Assembly: GCA_963804005.1 (NCBI GenBank)
Contig: CAWDOP010000014.1
Coordinates: forward strand, 1-64,000
Source: JAGXRK01 sp963804005
Lineage (GTDB): Bacteria > Bacteroidota > Ignavibacteria > Ignavibacteriales > Ignavibacteriaceae
Direction of reading: 5' to 3'
Length of the DNA: 64,000 bases
Under the pieces are notes generated by a model, which was given only the letters and a program-made list of their open reading frames with translations, had not been told where the DNA came from and made no database searches. Below, in pieces: positions 55,001 through 63,985 of this stretch. Within the stretch, counting starts at the first letter, position 1. The number at the start of each line of letters is the position of its first letter. Made by a program: the position numbers and the translations under genes.

Positions 55001-56578
55001 AAAATCAAATTTTGATATAAGATTAAAAATTGTTGCGGTATCAATAGATATATTTATATTACTCTCAATATTTCCGTTATCGACTTTAGTAAATGATTCT
55101 AATTTCTCAAGATATGAATCACCAATTGAAGACCTATCGGCAGTTATATTTACTACAGAATTCATATCCGTAGGAGAGAATCCCGACCCTTTCATTATAA
55201 TCTTACTATTCAGATTTGAATTTAATCCGGCAAATGGTTGAATATTAAGATTTTTTGTTTTGAGGTTAATATCATATTTGGCCTGATCTTCTTTGAGATT
55301 CAGATTTGCAAAACCACTTACATTGTCTCCCTTATCAGAAGTCAAAGTAATTTTTGTTTCGAAGTCAACAGGATTACCTTTGAATATTAAAGTATCAAAA
55401 GTAACTATTCCAAAATCCGGGTAGGAAGGCAAGTCTAAAGACGGAAATAATTTTACTGGATCATCAGTATCTATAATTGACCCACTCAAATCAGCATTTA
55501 CCGTAAGGTTATTAAAGTCAAGCGTATTTTTCAGTTCACCATTTAGTTTTATACTTGAATTGTTATAACTTAGTTGAAATTTATCAAACGATAAATCATT
55601 TATTGAACCTTCCGCGAACAAATTAATGTAAACTTGTCCCTTCATCATACTTAGCTCGGGGATAAAAGTAGAAAGGTCATCAAAGCTGAAATTGTCAGAC
55701 TGAACTTTAATTCTTAATGGAGCATTTCCTAATTCTTCATCTGTAAAATCATCGAATAGATTTATGTCTGTTATACCCGCATTTAAGATAATATCTGAAT
55801 CTTCAGTTATAATATGAAGTCCACTTATAAGAATACCATTTTCCGTTGCAAATATTTCTCCTTTAAGTTGTTCAAGATTAAACAATTTAAAATTTGGAAA
55901 GAATGAGAATTCAGATATACTTAATTGAAAAGAATTTTTACTTATATCTGCAAAAGCACTACTTCTAAAATTCAAGTCATGAATTCTTAAATCCGAAAGA
56001 TTTAAGGATTCATAAGTAGCATTGCTATTAATTTTTGAATACTCCTGTAGAGTAAAATTTATATTATTCAGATAAAAATCTGCAACCTGGAAAGCAAAAG
56101 GAAATTCCGAAGAAGTTGTATCTTCATCTTCTTCCGATGGTGGAAATAATTTAGATACGTTGAGTGTTCCGGAACTATCTTCTCTTAAAAAAATTGAAGC
56201 GTTTCTTATTTCGACCTTTCTTAGGTAGATGATTTTAAACAAAAGCTTTAACGGACTTGTTTTTATTTCAATATGCTCTGCAGAAAGGACGGTATCTTTT
56301 TCTTGAGTAATGAGCGTATTCTTAAGTACAACGGATGTAAAAATTGTTCCTTCAAGTTCATCAATGCTAATTTCTCCATTCATAGTACCGTTTAGTTCTT
56401 CAACTATGGTATCTTTTAACCAATCGCGGAAAATTGAAGTTTGTGTAAAACCGAATGCAATAAGAAGAATCAATATTATACCGATAACAAAATATAAAAA
56501 TGAATTAACGCTGATACGAAGAATTCTTTGACCGGTTAATTTTTTTTGATTTTTTTCTACTTCTTCTTTCACTTGCAA
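52088..56578 (-). CDS. TamB-like translocation and assembly module protein
   Basis: A 1496-residue protein. An N-terminal signal-anchor (about 30-52) is followed by a very long beta-rich, repeat-like region with alternating hydrophobic residues, as in AsmA/TamB bridge proteins that move lipids or assist barrel insertion across the periplasm. The C-terminal TamB (DUF490) domain occupies about the last 350 residues and ends in Phe. TTG start overlaps the rfaE2 stop by 10 bp. Flanking heptose and RNase R genes and the downstream barrel protein point to envelope assembly. In Bacteroidota TamB is usually next to a barrel protein. Confidence 0.9.
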   Translation of the reverse strand: MQVKEEVEKNQKKLTGQRILRISVNSFLYFVIGIILILLIAFGFTQTSIFRDWLKDTIVEELNGTMNGEISIDELEGTIFTSVVLKNTLITQEKDTVLSAEHIEIKTSPLKLLFKIIYLRKVEIRNASIFLREDSSGTLNVSKLFPPSEEDEDTTSSEFPFAFQVADFYLNNINFTLQEYSKINSNATYESLNLSDLRIHDLNFRSSAFADISKNSFQLSISEFSFFPNFKLFNLEQLKGEIFATENGILISGLHIITEDSDIILNAGITDINLFDDFTDEELGNAPLRIKVQSDNFSFDDLSTFIPELSMMKGQVYINLFAEGSINDLSFDKFQLSYNNSSIKLNGELKNTLDFNNLTVNADLSGSIIDTDDPVKLFPSLDLPSYPDFGIVTFDTLIFKGNPVDFETKITLTSDKGDNVSGFANLNLKEDQAKYDINLKTKNLNIQPFAGLNSNLNSKIIMKGSGFSPTDMNSVVNITADRSSIGDSYLEKLESFTKVDNGNIESNINISIDTATIFNLISKFDFNEPDDPSYSLEMMVKNLNLGKIINDEELESKINFELQAEGKGFNPDSLDLFMFVNFKESYIYGFNIDSTLLIVDVRRNDNGNKIINIISDIADLTISGQYSIVTLSDVILAEIEMLQSSIFEKYSYLFRTKESNIPVLSQQSKRILAIEDISLDYLVDFKDFLTLKLGDSELEIDGSIAGNIITTQDSILFSSTVDLNYFKFWNNVDLYFLTRTKLDITLWNKIQSGSLEDFSGFLFFRANRLYAGSNFYNIGFRTSIDNDTVSLNFNTQMEDYLNLKLQGSLNVNEDLQQLVAQFDSIKINYNNLKIKNSEKVVINYKDSDFNFESVNLSLANGIFNLTGNFGFEGEGLVNFYARDLEWRVLGRETIGIDDDSNFDSKINLTGQLKGNIANPILSVNLIMNDLIYQGKNLGIILSDLSFANNEISTDLKFIDSSKTIEIPKLKIYGTVPFELSSNENGNESIVPKELNIKIISEDFDLSSLGNAVPFINDLTGKLNINMYVAGTIDDPLINGFIDIHNTSFIAENNNLRYNFEAKALFNKDVIQIENVSLGNVIGTRYGGTLIGNGEILLDKINFVNADLNLKGDLKILDKVSREVNPIVYGDLVIQTDGEIHLTINDQTAFVDIPINVTVADLIFTLPQTAYQNTSGFIYRFPEYIDPLNLFESRLDSLVIVAEQSKFLETGEQTVKSNFDYNIRVNMKTEAKMIVVLSKELNQSLTAMMDGNFELSSRDGRTVSTGQLNLLEGSKLSFIKTFEVVGNVRVEKLENPILNITAIYRNYYYPADTTGTADEVEVAVKIRFNGPLSELSKNFIKDEENIAVYVGSDKIENDERDPTKTTSDAFLFLIAGKFTDGATTQEINAAASTAASLAGSVLGGVLNKYLGDYVRSVQLRQIGSETKFNLIGKAGKFKYEIGGSTDVFQDLSRANVKIEYPVIRQLLFRLERKEAINETTFSNDMFNELGLKYRFDF

Positions 56579-57048
56579 TATTTAGAAATTATAGAATCAA
56601 TGATTTTGGAAGTTGACTGTTCGTTAGCAAATTTTATTGCCATTACTTGTCCACCGTTTTCTTCTACCACTTCCCTCCCGATAATTTCATCTAACTCCCA
56701 ATCCGCACCTTTAACGAGAATATCTGGTATAAGACTTTCAATAAGATTTGCTGGAGTATCTTCATCAAATATTACAAGATAGTCAACGGGTTTTAAATTC
56801 GAAACTATAAACGAACGTTCTTCTTCTTTTAATATTGGTCTTTTATCACCCTTTATTCTTCGCACGGATTCATCACTGTTAAGTCCAACGATTAAAACAT
56901 CGCCAAGAGTTTTTGCTTTTGTCAGATAATCAATATGACCTGCATGAATTAAATCAAACACACCGTTTGTAAATACAACTTTTTTGTTCTCGAATTTAAT
57001 TTGTTTGCGAATTACCTTTAATTCTCCAAGTTGTTTAATTATACTCAT
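56569..57048 (-). CDS. rfaE2: D-glycero-beta-D-manno-heptose 1-phosphate adenylyltransferase
   Basis: A 159-residue cytidylyltransferase-fold enzyme. FTNGVFDLIHAGHIDYL contains the HAGH nucleotidyl-transfer signature. It converts heptose 1-phosphate to ADP-heptose for LPS core synthesis, the step done by the C-terminal half of E. coli HldE. Here the two halves are separate genes that overlap in ATGA (57045-57048) with rfaE1 upstream. AGTTG...-type spacing gives no strong ribosome-binding site, consistent with coupled translation. Confidence 0.93.
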   Translation of the reverse strand: MSIIKQLGELKVIRKQIKFENKKVVFTNGVFDLIHAGHIDYLTKAKTLGDVLIVGLNSDESVRRIKGDKRPILKEEERSFIVSNLKPVDYLVIFDEDTPANLIESLIPDILVKGADWELDEIIGREVVEENGGQVMAIKFANEQSTSKIIDSIISKYCK

Positions 57049-58040
57049 TTGTTTTCCCTTATTATAGTATTAAAAAGTTTATCTAATTGAATTGGGACTA
57101 TACCAACCTCTTCACACACAATTCCGCCAGCATAATTGGCTAGATAAGATGCTTCAATTATATTAGCGCCTGCCGCGAGTGCAATTGTTAATGTAGAAAT
57201 AACCGTATCGCCAGCACCGGAAACATCTGCAACCTTTCTTGCTTTAGTGGGCATTCTTTTTTCGAGTTTACCTTTTTCAAAAACTGCAATGCCGTTTTCT
57301 CCAAGGGTGAGCAAAACATTTTTAGCTTTAAGTTTTTCAAAAAGAATCTTTCCGGCTTTCGAAACATCACTATCCGATTTAATTTTCATTCCGAGGACAT
57401 CTTCGGCTTCTTTTTTGTTTGGTTTAAATACCGTTACATTTTTATATGCGAAAAAATTATTGAATTTTGGATCAACTGTAATAAGAACTTTCTTTTTATT
57501 TGCAAGTTCTATTATCTTTTCAATCAGTGATTCAGTAAGAACGCCTTTATTATAATCCTGAAGAATTATTCCATCCACAGAATCTATAATTGTCTTAAGA
57601 TGATTTAATATTTTTTTATTCAGATCTGTATTTATATTCTGTTTGCTTTCCTTATCAATTCTTACAACGTGCTGGTCACCTGCAATAACTCTGGTCTTAG
57701 CAGTAGTCGGTCTTGTTTCATCAATAATAATTCCTTTCGAGCATATATGAGATTCTGAAAGTAGGGAGGAAAATATTGTACCAAAGTTATCATACCCAAT
57801 AACTCCAACCGGTTCAGGTTTTCCTCCAAGAGAAGCAATATTTAATGCACAGTTTGCTGCTCCACCGAAACGAAAAAATTCATTTTCAACTTCAACAACC
57901 GGAACAGGAGCCTCAGGAGAAATTCTTTTTACGTCTCCCCAGAAATAAATATCGAGCATCATATCACCGATAACAGCAATACGTTTTCCTTTAAACTTAT
58001 TTTTTAACTCTAAAAGTCTCTTTTCGGATAACTTTATCAT
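57045..58040 (-). CDS. rfaE1: D-glycero-beta-D-manno-heptose-7-phosphate kinase
   Basis: A 331-residue PfkB-family sugar kinase. The DIYFWGDVKRISPEAPVPVVE and RFGGAANCA blocks bind the substrate, and DVSGAGDTV (about 269-277) holds the catalytic Asp. It matches the N-terminal half of E. coli HldE. First gene of the operon rfaE1-rfaE2-tamB-rnr-peptidase/barrel. No exact TAnnTTTG is seen in the 103 bp upstream. Confidence 0.93.
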   Translation of the reverse strand: MIKLSEKRLLELKNKFKGKRIAVIGDMMLDIYFWGDVKRISPEAPVPVVEVENEFFRFGGAANCALNIASLGGKPEPVGVIGYDNFGTIFSSLLSESHICSKGIIIDETRPTTAKTRVIAGDQHVVRIDKESKQNINTDLNKKILNHLKTIIDSVDGIILQDYNKGVLTESLIEKIIELANKKKVLITVDPKFNNFFAYKNVTVFKPNKKEAEDVLGMKIKSDSDVSKAGKILFEKLKAKNVLLTLGENGIAVFEKGKLEKRMPTKARKVADVSGAGDTVISTLTIALAAGANIIEASYLANYAGGIVCEEVGIVPIQLDKLFNTIIRENK

Positions 58041-58143
58041 TATAATACCTGAATCATGGAAATTTAAGTTTAAAGATAACTATAATAAAATAGCGTTAAA
58101 AGTGGATAAAAAGGTGGTTAATGAGGAAAATTCGACAAAAAAA

Positions 58144-59226
58144 TTATTTCACACCCCATTTGGCGAGCTCATTTTTAAGATGAAGTCTTACTAAACCTCT
58201 GTCTGTTCCAATCCAAAGGAAATCTGATTCGAATAATAATGATAAGATTGTTGACGAATTAATTTTTATTTCATTAAGATCAATCGGATTCATTTCAAAT
58301 GTATTTCGGTTAATAAGAAATAATCCTTTCCCAAATTCTTTCTTATCGCGTCTGTCAAATTCATAAACTCCTGTCCAGATGTAATTACCTGTCCTTGCCA
58401 GACAGTATATTCCGTTACCTTCTAAACCATCAACACGGGATATTCTTTCCCAGTTAAATTTTCTGTTATAAATATAAATACCGCCTATGTTGAATGTAGG
58501 ATTTTCTCTGGTTACGAATTCGTCCGTTCCGAACCAGACATTTTTTCCTTCAAACAAAATGTCTGAAACAGAAACAGATTCACCTTCACCCAGAAAATTT
58601 CTTCCCTGATTATTTATGTAACTCCAGGCAGATGGATCTTTAATCCTTTTTTTGAGATTGTATTTATGAGCGCCCGATTCGCTTCCAAACCAAACGAGAC
58701 TATCACCATCAAAAGCAATGGACTTAATGTTATTACTTTTTTGATCAGTTCCCTGTATTCTTTCAATATCGGTATATCTTCTTCTCTTAACATCAAAATG
58801 AGTAACGTTTCTGAATCTTCCGATCCATAAAACATCTCTTTTTTTATCATACTTTAATGCTCTTATCCAATTACCGAATTCTCCGCCTTGAGCAAATTTT
58901 CTTTTTGTCCATTTATTTTTTTCCCTATCAAGTGTGAACAGACCGTCTGTTGCACCAGCCCAAACGAAATCTGGACTAACTTCAAGGGTAAAGAAGAGAT
59001 CGTTATCAAGATTATTATTGGCAGTTGAATAATTAAACCACTTTTCCTCTTTGAACGAGTACCGATAAATACCCTGCCCATAAGTAGCAACCCAAAGGTG
59101 ATCGCCATCTGATTTCATATCTATAACAGATGCGCCTTCAAGAAATATATCTGATTCAATTTGCGGGAATAACGAAATACTTGTTAGGGAAATAAAAAAA
59201 ACATTTAAGAGTATTCGTTTAATCAT
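58144..59226 (-). CDS. Secreted regulator-propeller-like protein
   Basis: A 360-residue protein with a signal peptide (about 1-21) and about seven repeats of the two-component-regulator-propeller type (LWVATYGQGIYRY, VWAGATDGLFTL, VWFGSESGAHKY, LWIGTDRGLVRL). Such repeats normally form the sensor part of hybrid kinases; here no membrane or kinase domain follows. It is therefore an exported stand-alone propeller, possibly ligand-binding. It stands between the heptose and lipid A clusters without shared coding overlap. Function unknown. Confidence 0.8.
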   Translation of the reverse strand: MIKRILLNVFFISLTSISLFPQIESDIFLEGASVIDMKSDGDHLWVATYGQGIYRYSFKEEKWFNYSTANNNLDNDLFFTLEVSPDFVWAGATDGLFTLDREKNKWTKRKFAQGGEFGNWIRALKYDKKRDVLWIGRFRNVTHFDVKRRRYTDIERIQGTDQKSNNIKSIAFDGDSLVWFGSESGAHKYNLKKRIKDPSAWSYINNQGRNFLGEGESVSVSDILFEGKNVWFGTDEFVTRENPTFNIGGIYIYNRKFNWERISRVDGLEGNGIYCLARTGNYIWTGVYEFDRRDKKEFGKGLFLINRNTFEMNPIDLNEIKINSSTILSLLFESDFLWIGTDRGLVRLHLKNELAKWGVK

Positions 59227-59280
59227 AATTATTTTTAATGATTGCTGATAATATAAATTTCAAGACTACAATGCCGAACT

Positions 59281-60033
59281 CTAAATCACAACTATTTCTT
59301 TAATATCGTTTTGAAATTTAATTTCAAAATGCTCTTCAAAACCTTGCTTAAGTGAATTGATTAGTTTTGAATAATCTATTTCTTGATTAAGAATTGATTT
59401 TAAATCAATGGTTGAGTTAACAATTTCATTTTTTACTTCTTCGTTTCGACTTTCATCAAGATTCAGATAATCAACAATTTGCAGATGATAATCACCGCAA
59501 AGGATTGAACCATGTTGAAGAATAACTTTACCAAATTTCCGTTGTGCACTTCCAACTAATTTTTTATTACTAAAATTAATTTCGCTTTTTGCAGAAACAG
59601 CAAAGCAAATTGCGCCTTTATCTTCTTTATAAAATCGTTTGAAATCAGGTTGTTTATGTTCCAATTCAACTTTATTAAATAAACAGTTATAGTTGATCAA
59701 TCCTTTTTTTAATGCAAAATTAATTTGATTGTAAAGTTCATGTGCGGAAGTATGATAATCAATGGGATAAATTACGGAGTATGTAAGTTCTTCAGAATGT
59801 AGAATCGCTCTTCCGCCGGTAGGACGTTTAACAACATCAATATTGTTGAGTTTAGCTTTATCTAAATTAATCTCATTAAAGAACTGATTAGCACCGAGAG
59901 AAATACAATAAGGTTTCCACCTGTAAACACGAAAAATAATTTGATTATTATTAAAATGGGTAGCAAGCTGAACATCCAAATCCATGTTAAACTTGCCAGT
60001 ATTCTCACCTGAGTTTATGAACTTCCAGACCAT
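59281..60033 (-). CDS. Lipoate/octanoate protein ligase family protein, LipM-like
   Basis: A 250-residue cytoplasmic protein of the BPL/LplA/LipB family. VVKRPTGGRAILHSEELTYS, a Cys-containing GAICFAVSAKSEI segment (Cys143) and KKLVGSAQRK...LQHGSIL are as in octanoyltransferases such as LipM, whose Cys is acylated. LplA ligases instead use ATP. It may transfer octanoate to lipoyl domains, for example GcvH. It overlaps the lpxA end by 19 bp, so it is the last gene of the lipid A operon. Confidence 0.85.
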   Translation of the reverse strand: MVWKFINSGENTGKFNMDLDVQLATHFNNNQIIFRVYRWKPYCISLGANQFFNEINLDKAKLNNIDVVKRPTGGRAILHSEELTYSVIYPIDYHTSAHELYNQINFALKKGLINYNCLFNKVELEHKQPDFKRFYKEDKGAICFAVSAKSEINFSNKKLVGSAQRKFGKVILQHGSILCGDYHLQIVDYLNLDESRNEEVKNEIVNSTIDLKSILNQEIDYSKLINSLKQGFEEHFEIKFQNDIKEIVVI

Positions 60034-60809
60034 TTCTTACCGATTATTCCGCGTTTACTTGTTCTTATAAACTCAATTACGTTTTGAACTAATTTATTAT
60101 CGCTGAGTTCATCTTCAACTTTTTTTAATGCCTGAGTAACATTCAATGAATGATCATAAATGTAATTATAAGCTTTTTTTAAAGCATCAATATCATTCGC
60201 TGCAAATTCACGACGTCTAAGTCCAATCAGATTTAAGCCAGCAAATCTTAATGGAAGATCACCAGCAAGAATATAAGGTGGAACATCCTGAACAACCCTG
60301 AAAGCACCGCCAACCATGCAATGTTGTCCAACTTTGCAAAATTGATGAACAGGTGTCATTCCACCAATAATTACAAAATTCTCAATTGTTACGTGGCCTG
60401 CAAGCTGAACTCCATTTGCAATAATTACATTATCACCAACCTTACAATCATGTGCTACATGAGCATAAGCCATTAATAAACATTTTTTTCCGATTTCAGA
60501 TTTACCGGTTTCCTTTGTTCCTCTGTGGAGAGTAACAAATTCATGAATGACAGTATCATCACCAATGATGAATAAACTTGGTTCTTGACTAAACTTCAAA
60601 TCCTGGGGAACATGCGCAATTGAAGCTGCTTGTTTTATTTTTACCCGATCACCAATTCTTGCACCATTATAAAGAACAGTGTGCGGACCAATCTGGCAAT
60701 CATTTCCTACTTCAACATCATCCTGGATAATAGCATAAGGACCGACAGTAATATTATCGCCTAATTTTGCTTTAGAAGCAACAATAGCTGTGGGATGTAT
60801 ATTATTCAT
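60015..60809 (-). CDS. lpxA: UDP-N-acetylglucosamine acyltransferase
   Basis: A 264-residue left-handed beta-helix enzyme starting lipid A synthesis by acylating UDP-GlcNAc at O-3. The hexapeptide repeats run from about residue 5 to 185. The catalytic His is in the AHVAHDC segment. The position equal to E. coli Gly173 (MVGG) is Gly, the state that allows long (C14-like) 3-hydroxyacyl chains, though family variation limits this. It starts 3 bp after lpxC-fabZ. Confidence 0.95.
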   Translation of the reverse strand: MNNIHPTAIVASKAKLGDNITVGPYAIIQDDVEVGNDCQIGPHTVLYNGARIGDRVKIKQAASIAHVPQDLKFSQEPSLFIIGDDTVIHEFVTLHRGTKETGKSEIGKKCLLMAYAHVAHDCKVGDNVIIANGVQLAGHVTIENFVIIGGMTPVHQFCKVGQHCMVGGAFRVVQDVPPYILAGDLPLRFAGLNLIGLRRREFAANDIDALKKAYNYIYDHSLNVTQALKKVEDELSDNKLVQNVIEFIRTSKRGIIGKKWSGSS

Positions 60810-60812
60810 AAC

Positions 60813-62225
60813 TTAGTCCTGAATTTGTTTTGGACGATCAACAATTCCTGCCATAAATTCAGCTTCAGCAACCAGTACTTCATTAACATAAGCCTTACCT
60901 TGCATCATAACCACTTTACTTTTTTTCTGAGTCAGCTCTACACTCATAAACAATTGATCGCCGGGAACAACCGTCTTTCTGAACTTGGCATTATTTATTT
61001 GCATAAAATAAACTAATTTTTCTTCGGGATTAGGAAACGCATTAAGTAAAAGCACTCCACCTGTCTGAGCCATTGCTTCAATTATAAGTACACCGGGCAT
61101 AATTGGCTGACCGGGAAAATGACCCTGGAAAAATGGTTCATTTAATGTAACTGATTTAACCCCGATAACTTTTTTACCCAGATCGAGATGAATTATTTTA
61201 TCAACAAGTAGGAATGGATATCTGTGAGGAAGAATTCTTTCAATTGCTGAAGTATCAAAAACAACTCCCTCTTTTTTAACAAACTGAAATTTCTTAACAA
61301 GTTTTTTCTGTTGATATAATTTTCTAATCTGTTTTGCGAACTCAACATTAGCTTTATGTCCGGGACGAGCAGCTAAAATCTGTGCTTTAATAGGTGCACC
61401 GATAAGAGCAAGATCGCCAAGAAGATCAAGCAGTTTATGTCTTACAGGTTCATTACGGAATCTTGGCTCTTTGTTGTTTAGGATTCCATTATCGCCAAGA
61501 TCTATTTTTTCTGTAATACCTATTTTTTTTGCAAGTTTATTTAATTCACCCTGAGAAGGCTTGTGATCAACAATTACCACCGCATTATCTAAATCGCCGC
61601 CTTTAATCAATCCCTGCTCTGCAAGCATTTCAACTTCACTTAGAAAGCAAAAAGTTCTTGCTGGTGCAAACTCAGTTACAAATTCTTTTTCAAGATCAAA
61701 CAAACCTGTATGCTGACTGCCAAGTGCTGGATTTTGGTAATCAACCATTACAGTAATCCTATATTTATCCAATGGTAATGCAACGATATCAATTTGCTTC
61801 TCCTCATTATGGTACATTACTGTTTCATCTATTATCAGGTAATCCTTTGGAGCTTCCTGCTGAACAAATCCGGCTTTTTGTAAAACCTGAACATAAGGAA
61901 GCGCACTGCCATCACCAATCGGAGGCTCAATGCCATCAAGCTCAATTATAATATTATCAATCTGCAATCCTACAATTGATGCAAGCACGTGTTCAACGGT
62001 GTAAATTTTTGCCTCACCAATACCGATTGTGGTTCCTCGGGAAACATCAACCACATTATCTGCAATAGCAGGAATTTCAGGACTTCCGCCTAAGTCAACT
62101 CTTACGAATCGTATTCCATAATTTTCAGGTGCAGGTTTGAATGTCATTTTGCAAGTGGTTCCAGTATGAAGACCGGTACCTTCCATCGAAACAGACCCTG
62201 CTATAGTTCTTTGTTGCTCTAGCAT
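60813..62225 (-). CDS. lpxC-fabZ: Bifunctional LpxC deacetylase/FabZ dehydratase
   Basis: A 470-residue fusion. LpxC (about 1-305) carries the zinc His in EHVLAS and the C-terminal RHKLLDLLGDLALIG and GHKANVEF elements. FabZ (about 320-470) shows HRYPFLLVD and FQGHFPGQPIMPGVLIIEAMAQTG with its catalytic His and Glu. The fusion is known in Bacteroidota and relatives and supports the taxonomic view. It links lipid A commitment to fatty-acid elongation, which compete for 3-hydroxyacyl-ACP. It sits between lpxD and lpxA. Confidence 0.97.
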   Translation of the reverse strand: MLEQQRTIAGSVSMEGTGLHTGTTCKMTFKPAPENYGIRFVRVDLGGSPEIPAIADNVVDVSRGTTIGIGEAKIYTVEHVLASIVGLQIDNIIIELDGIEPPIGDGSALPYVQVLQKAGFVQQEAPKDYLIIDETVMYHNEEKQIDIVALPLDKYRITVMVDYQNPALGSQHTGLFDLEKEFVTEFAPARTFCFLSEVEMLAEQGLIKGGDLDNAVVIVDHKPSQGELNKLAKKIGITEKIDLGDNGILNNKEPRFRNEPVRHKLLDLLGDLALIGAPIKAQILAARPGHKANVEFAKQIRKLYQQKKLVKKFQFVKKEGVVFDTSAIERILPHRYPFLLVDKIIHLDLGKKVIGVKSVTLNEPFFQGHFPGQPIMPGVLIIEAMAQTGGVLLLNAFPNPEEKLVYFMQINNAKFRKTVVPGDQLFMSVELTQKKSKVVMMQGKAYVNEVLVAEAEFMAGIVDRPKQIQD

Positions 62226-62325
62226 AGATTACCAATTATAATTTTGAATAAAAAAATCGATATCAAAATAATGAGATGAGGTATGAAATACAATTGAGGG
62301 AAAGTTTATAGAAAATAATAAATGG

Positions 62326-63378
62326 TCAAACTTTTAAGTTTTCTTTTAGTAATTCTTTCAGTTTAGTAATTTCATCTTCAAGCTGTTTAATTCTTTGGGA
62401 ATATTCAGGAAGATTTCTTATGTGAACTTCAAGAACTTTTGCTGTCTTAATCTCCTTTGCAGGCGACCCGAAATAATAACCAGGTTTGGTGATTGATTTT
62501 GAAATACCTGCTTGTGCCATCAGTACAGATTTATCTGCAATCTCAATATGACCAATAATTCCAACCTGACCTGCGATAATACAATTGTTTCCGATTTTTG
62601 TGCTGCCCGAAATTCCGCATTGCGAGGAAATAACAGTATCTTCACCAACAACAACATTATGTGCGATTTGCACAAGATTATCAAGCTTAACACCACGCTT
62701 GATGACAGTTGATCCTAACGCTGCTCGGTCGATTGAAACATTTGAGCCAATTTCTACATCATCTTCTAAAATAACATTTCCAATCTGCGGAATTTTTTGA
62801 TATACGCCTTTTTCATCCGGAGTAAAACCAAATCCATCGCTTCCAATAACTATGCCTGAATGGAGAATTACTCTGTTGCCGATTTTACAATTTTCTCTTA
62901 TGCTTATGTTTGAATAGAAAAGACAATCGTTACCAACTTCAACATTTTCATAAAGAACATTATTATGAAATATTTTTGTGTTATCGCCAATTTTACATCC
63001 TGCCGATACAACTACATTTTTGCCAATCGCGACATTTTCCCCCAAAGAAGCTGATGGATGAACGAAAGCAGAAGGATCAATTCCTTCAAGTTTAAATTCA
63101 GGCGAGAAATAATTTAAAATGATTTTAAAAAAAGCTTTTTCGGGAAATTCAACTTCAATGACAGAAAGATCGGTTCGAGATTTACTGAATCCCGGTTTAA
63201 CTAAAACTACAGATGCTTCAGTAGTATCAAAATATTTTTCATAAGCAGGAAGATAAAGAAAAGTAATATCGCCTTGTTTTGCTTCTTCAATTTTGGCGAC
63301 ATTATTTATGATAATATTTTCGTCACCAAGTATTTTACCACCGACTAGCTGAGCAATTTCTTTAAGAGGGATTGACAT
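62326..63378 (-). CDS. lpxD: UDP-3-O-(3-hydroxyacyl)glucosamine N-acyltransferase
   Basis: A 350-residue trimeric beta-helix acyltransferase, third step of lipid A synthesis. An N-terminal uridine-binding domain (about 1-100) is followed by hexapeptide repeats and the catalytic His in QIAHNVVVG. A C-terminal coiled helix (about 320-350) completes it. The ATG at 63378, 5 bp after the skp stop, gives the usual MSIPLKEIAQL-type start; a TTG three codons earlier is an alternative. Confidence 0.95.
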   Translation of the reverse strand: MSIPLKEIAQLVGGKILGDENIIINNVAKIEEAKQGDITFLYLPAYEKYFDTTEASVVLVKPGFSKSRTDLSVIEVEFPEKAFFKIILNYFSPEFKLEGIDPSAFVHPSASLGENVAIGKNVVVSAGCKIGDNTKIFHNNVLYENVEVGNDCLFYSNISIRENCKIGNRVILHSGIVIGSDGFGFTPDEKGVYQKIPQIGNVILEDDVEIGSNVSIDRAALGSTVIKRGVKLDNLVQIAHNVVVGEDTVISSQCGISGSTKIGNNCIIAGQVGIIGHIEIADKSVLMAQAGISKSITKPGYYFGSPAKEIKTAKVLEVHIRNLPEYSQRIKQLEDEITKLKELLKENLKV

Positions 63379-63383
63379 TTGAA

Positions 63384-63899
63384 TCAATCAATTTTAAGTT
63401 TATCTAAAACCTTTTGAGAAATATCATACTTCTCTTTAGCAAATAGTATCATGATATCACCGCTACGATCAAAAACGAAATCGAGATCTTCTTCTTCAGC
63501 AACTTGTTTGATTGCATTAAAAACTTTATTCTGAACAGGTTTCATTAATTCATCTTGTTTTTGAAAAAGTTCTCCGTTTGTACCGAATTTTTTATCCCTA
63601 TACTGAGCAATTTCGTTTTCAAGCTTAATTAATTCAGCTTCCATTTCAGTTCTTGTTTGATCAGTCATGATGAGTTTTCGTTTTTCATAATCATCATATT
63701 TTGTTTTCCACTGATTCTCAAGTTGTCTCAGCTCAACCTGCCACTCCTGTATTAAAGCATCAATTTTCTGGCGAGCATCCTGCACATCCGCAAGTTTATC
63801 CATAACTGTATCAGAATCGATATAACCAATCTTTAACTGTGCGAATGATACTGAAGAAATAAAAATAAAAACGGCGAAGGATAAAAATATTTTTTTCAT
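63384..63899 (-). CDS. skp: OmpH/Skp family periplasmic chaperone
   Basis: A 171-residue protein. The ATG at 63899 gives the signal peptide MKKIFLSFAVFIFISSVSFAQ; a TTG five codons earlier would extend it needlessly. The IGYIDSDTVMDKL strand, a long charged coiled-coil (about 45-115) and the C-terminal strands match Skp, a trimeric holdase for unfolded outer-membrane proteins. It heads lpxD, lpxC-fabZ and lpxA. BamA, often upstream, is not within the window. Confidence 0.93.
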   Translation of the reverse strand: MKKIFLSFAVFIFISSVSFAQLKIGYIDSDTVMDKLADVQDARQKIDALIQEWQVELRQLENQWKTKYDDYEKRKLIMTDQTRTEMEAELIKLENEIAQYRDKKFGTNGELFQKQDELMKPVQNKVFNAIKQVAEEEDLDFVFDRSGDIMILFAKEKYDISQKVLDKLKID

Positions 63900-63953
63900 A
63901 CGAAAGTCTTTCAATTTCTTAATTTCACTTTTACAAAATAAGTATAAAAAAGA

Positions 63954-63985
63954 AAAAGTTCTCTCCTAAAAAAGAGAGAACTTTT
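63954..63985. terminator. Terminator upstream of the skp-lpx operon
   Basis: A perfect 12-bp stem (63954-63965 with 63974-63985, 8-nt loop, aaaagttctctc/gagagaactttt). It likely ends the operon upstream of skp, so skp would start its own transcript. Confidence 0.75.
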
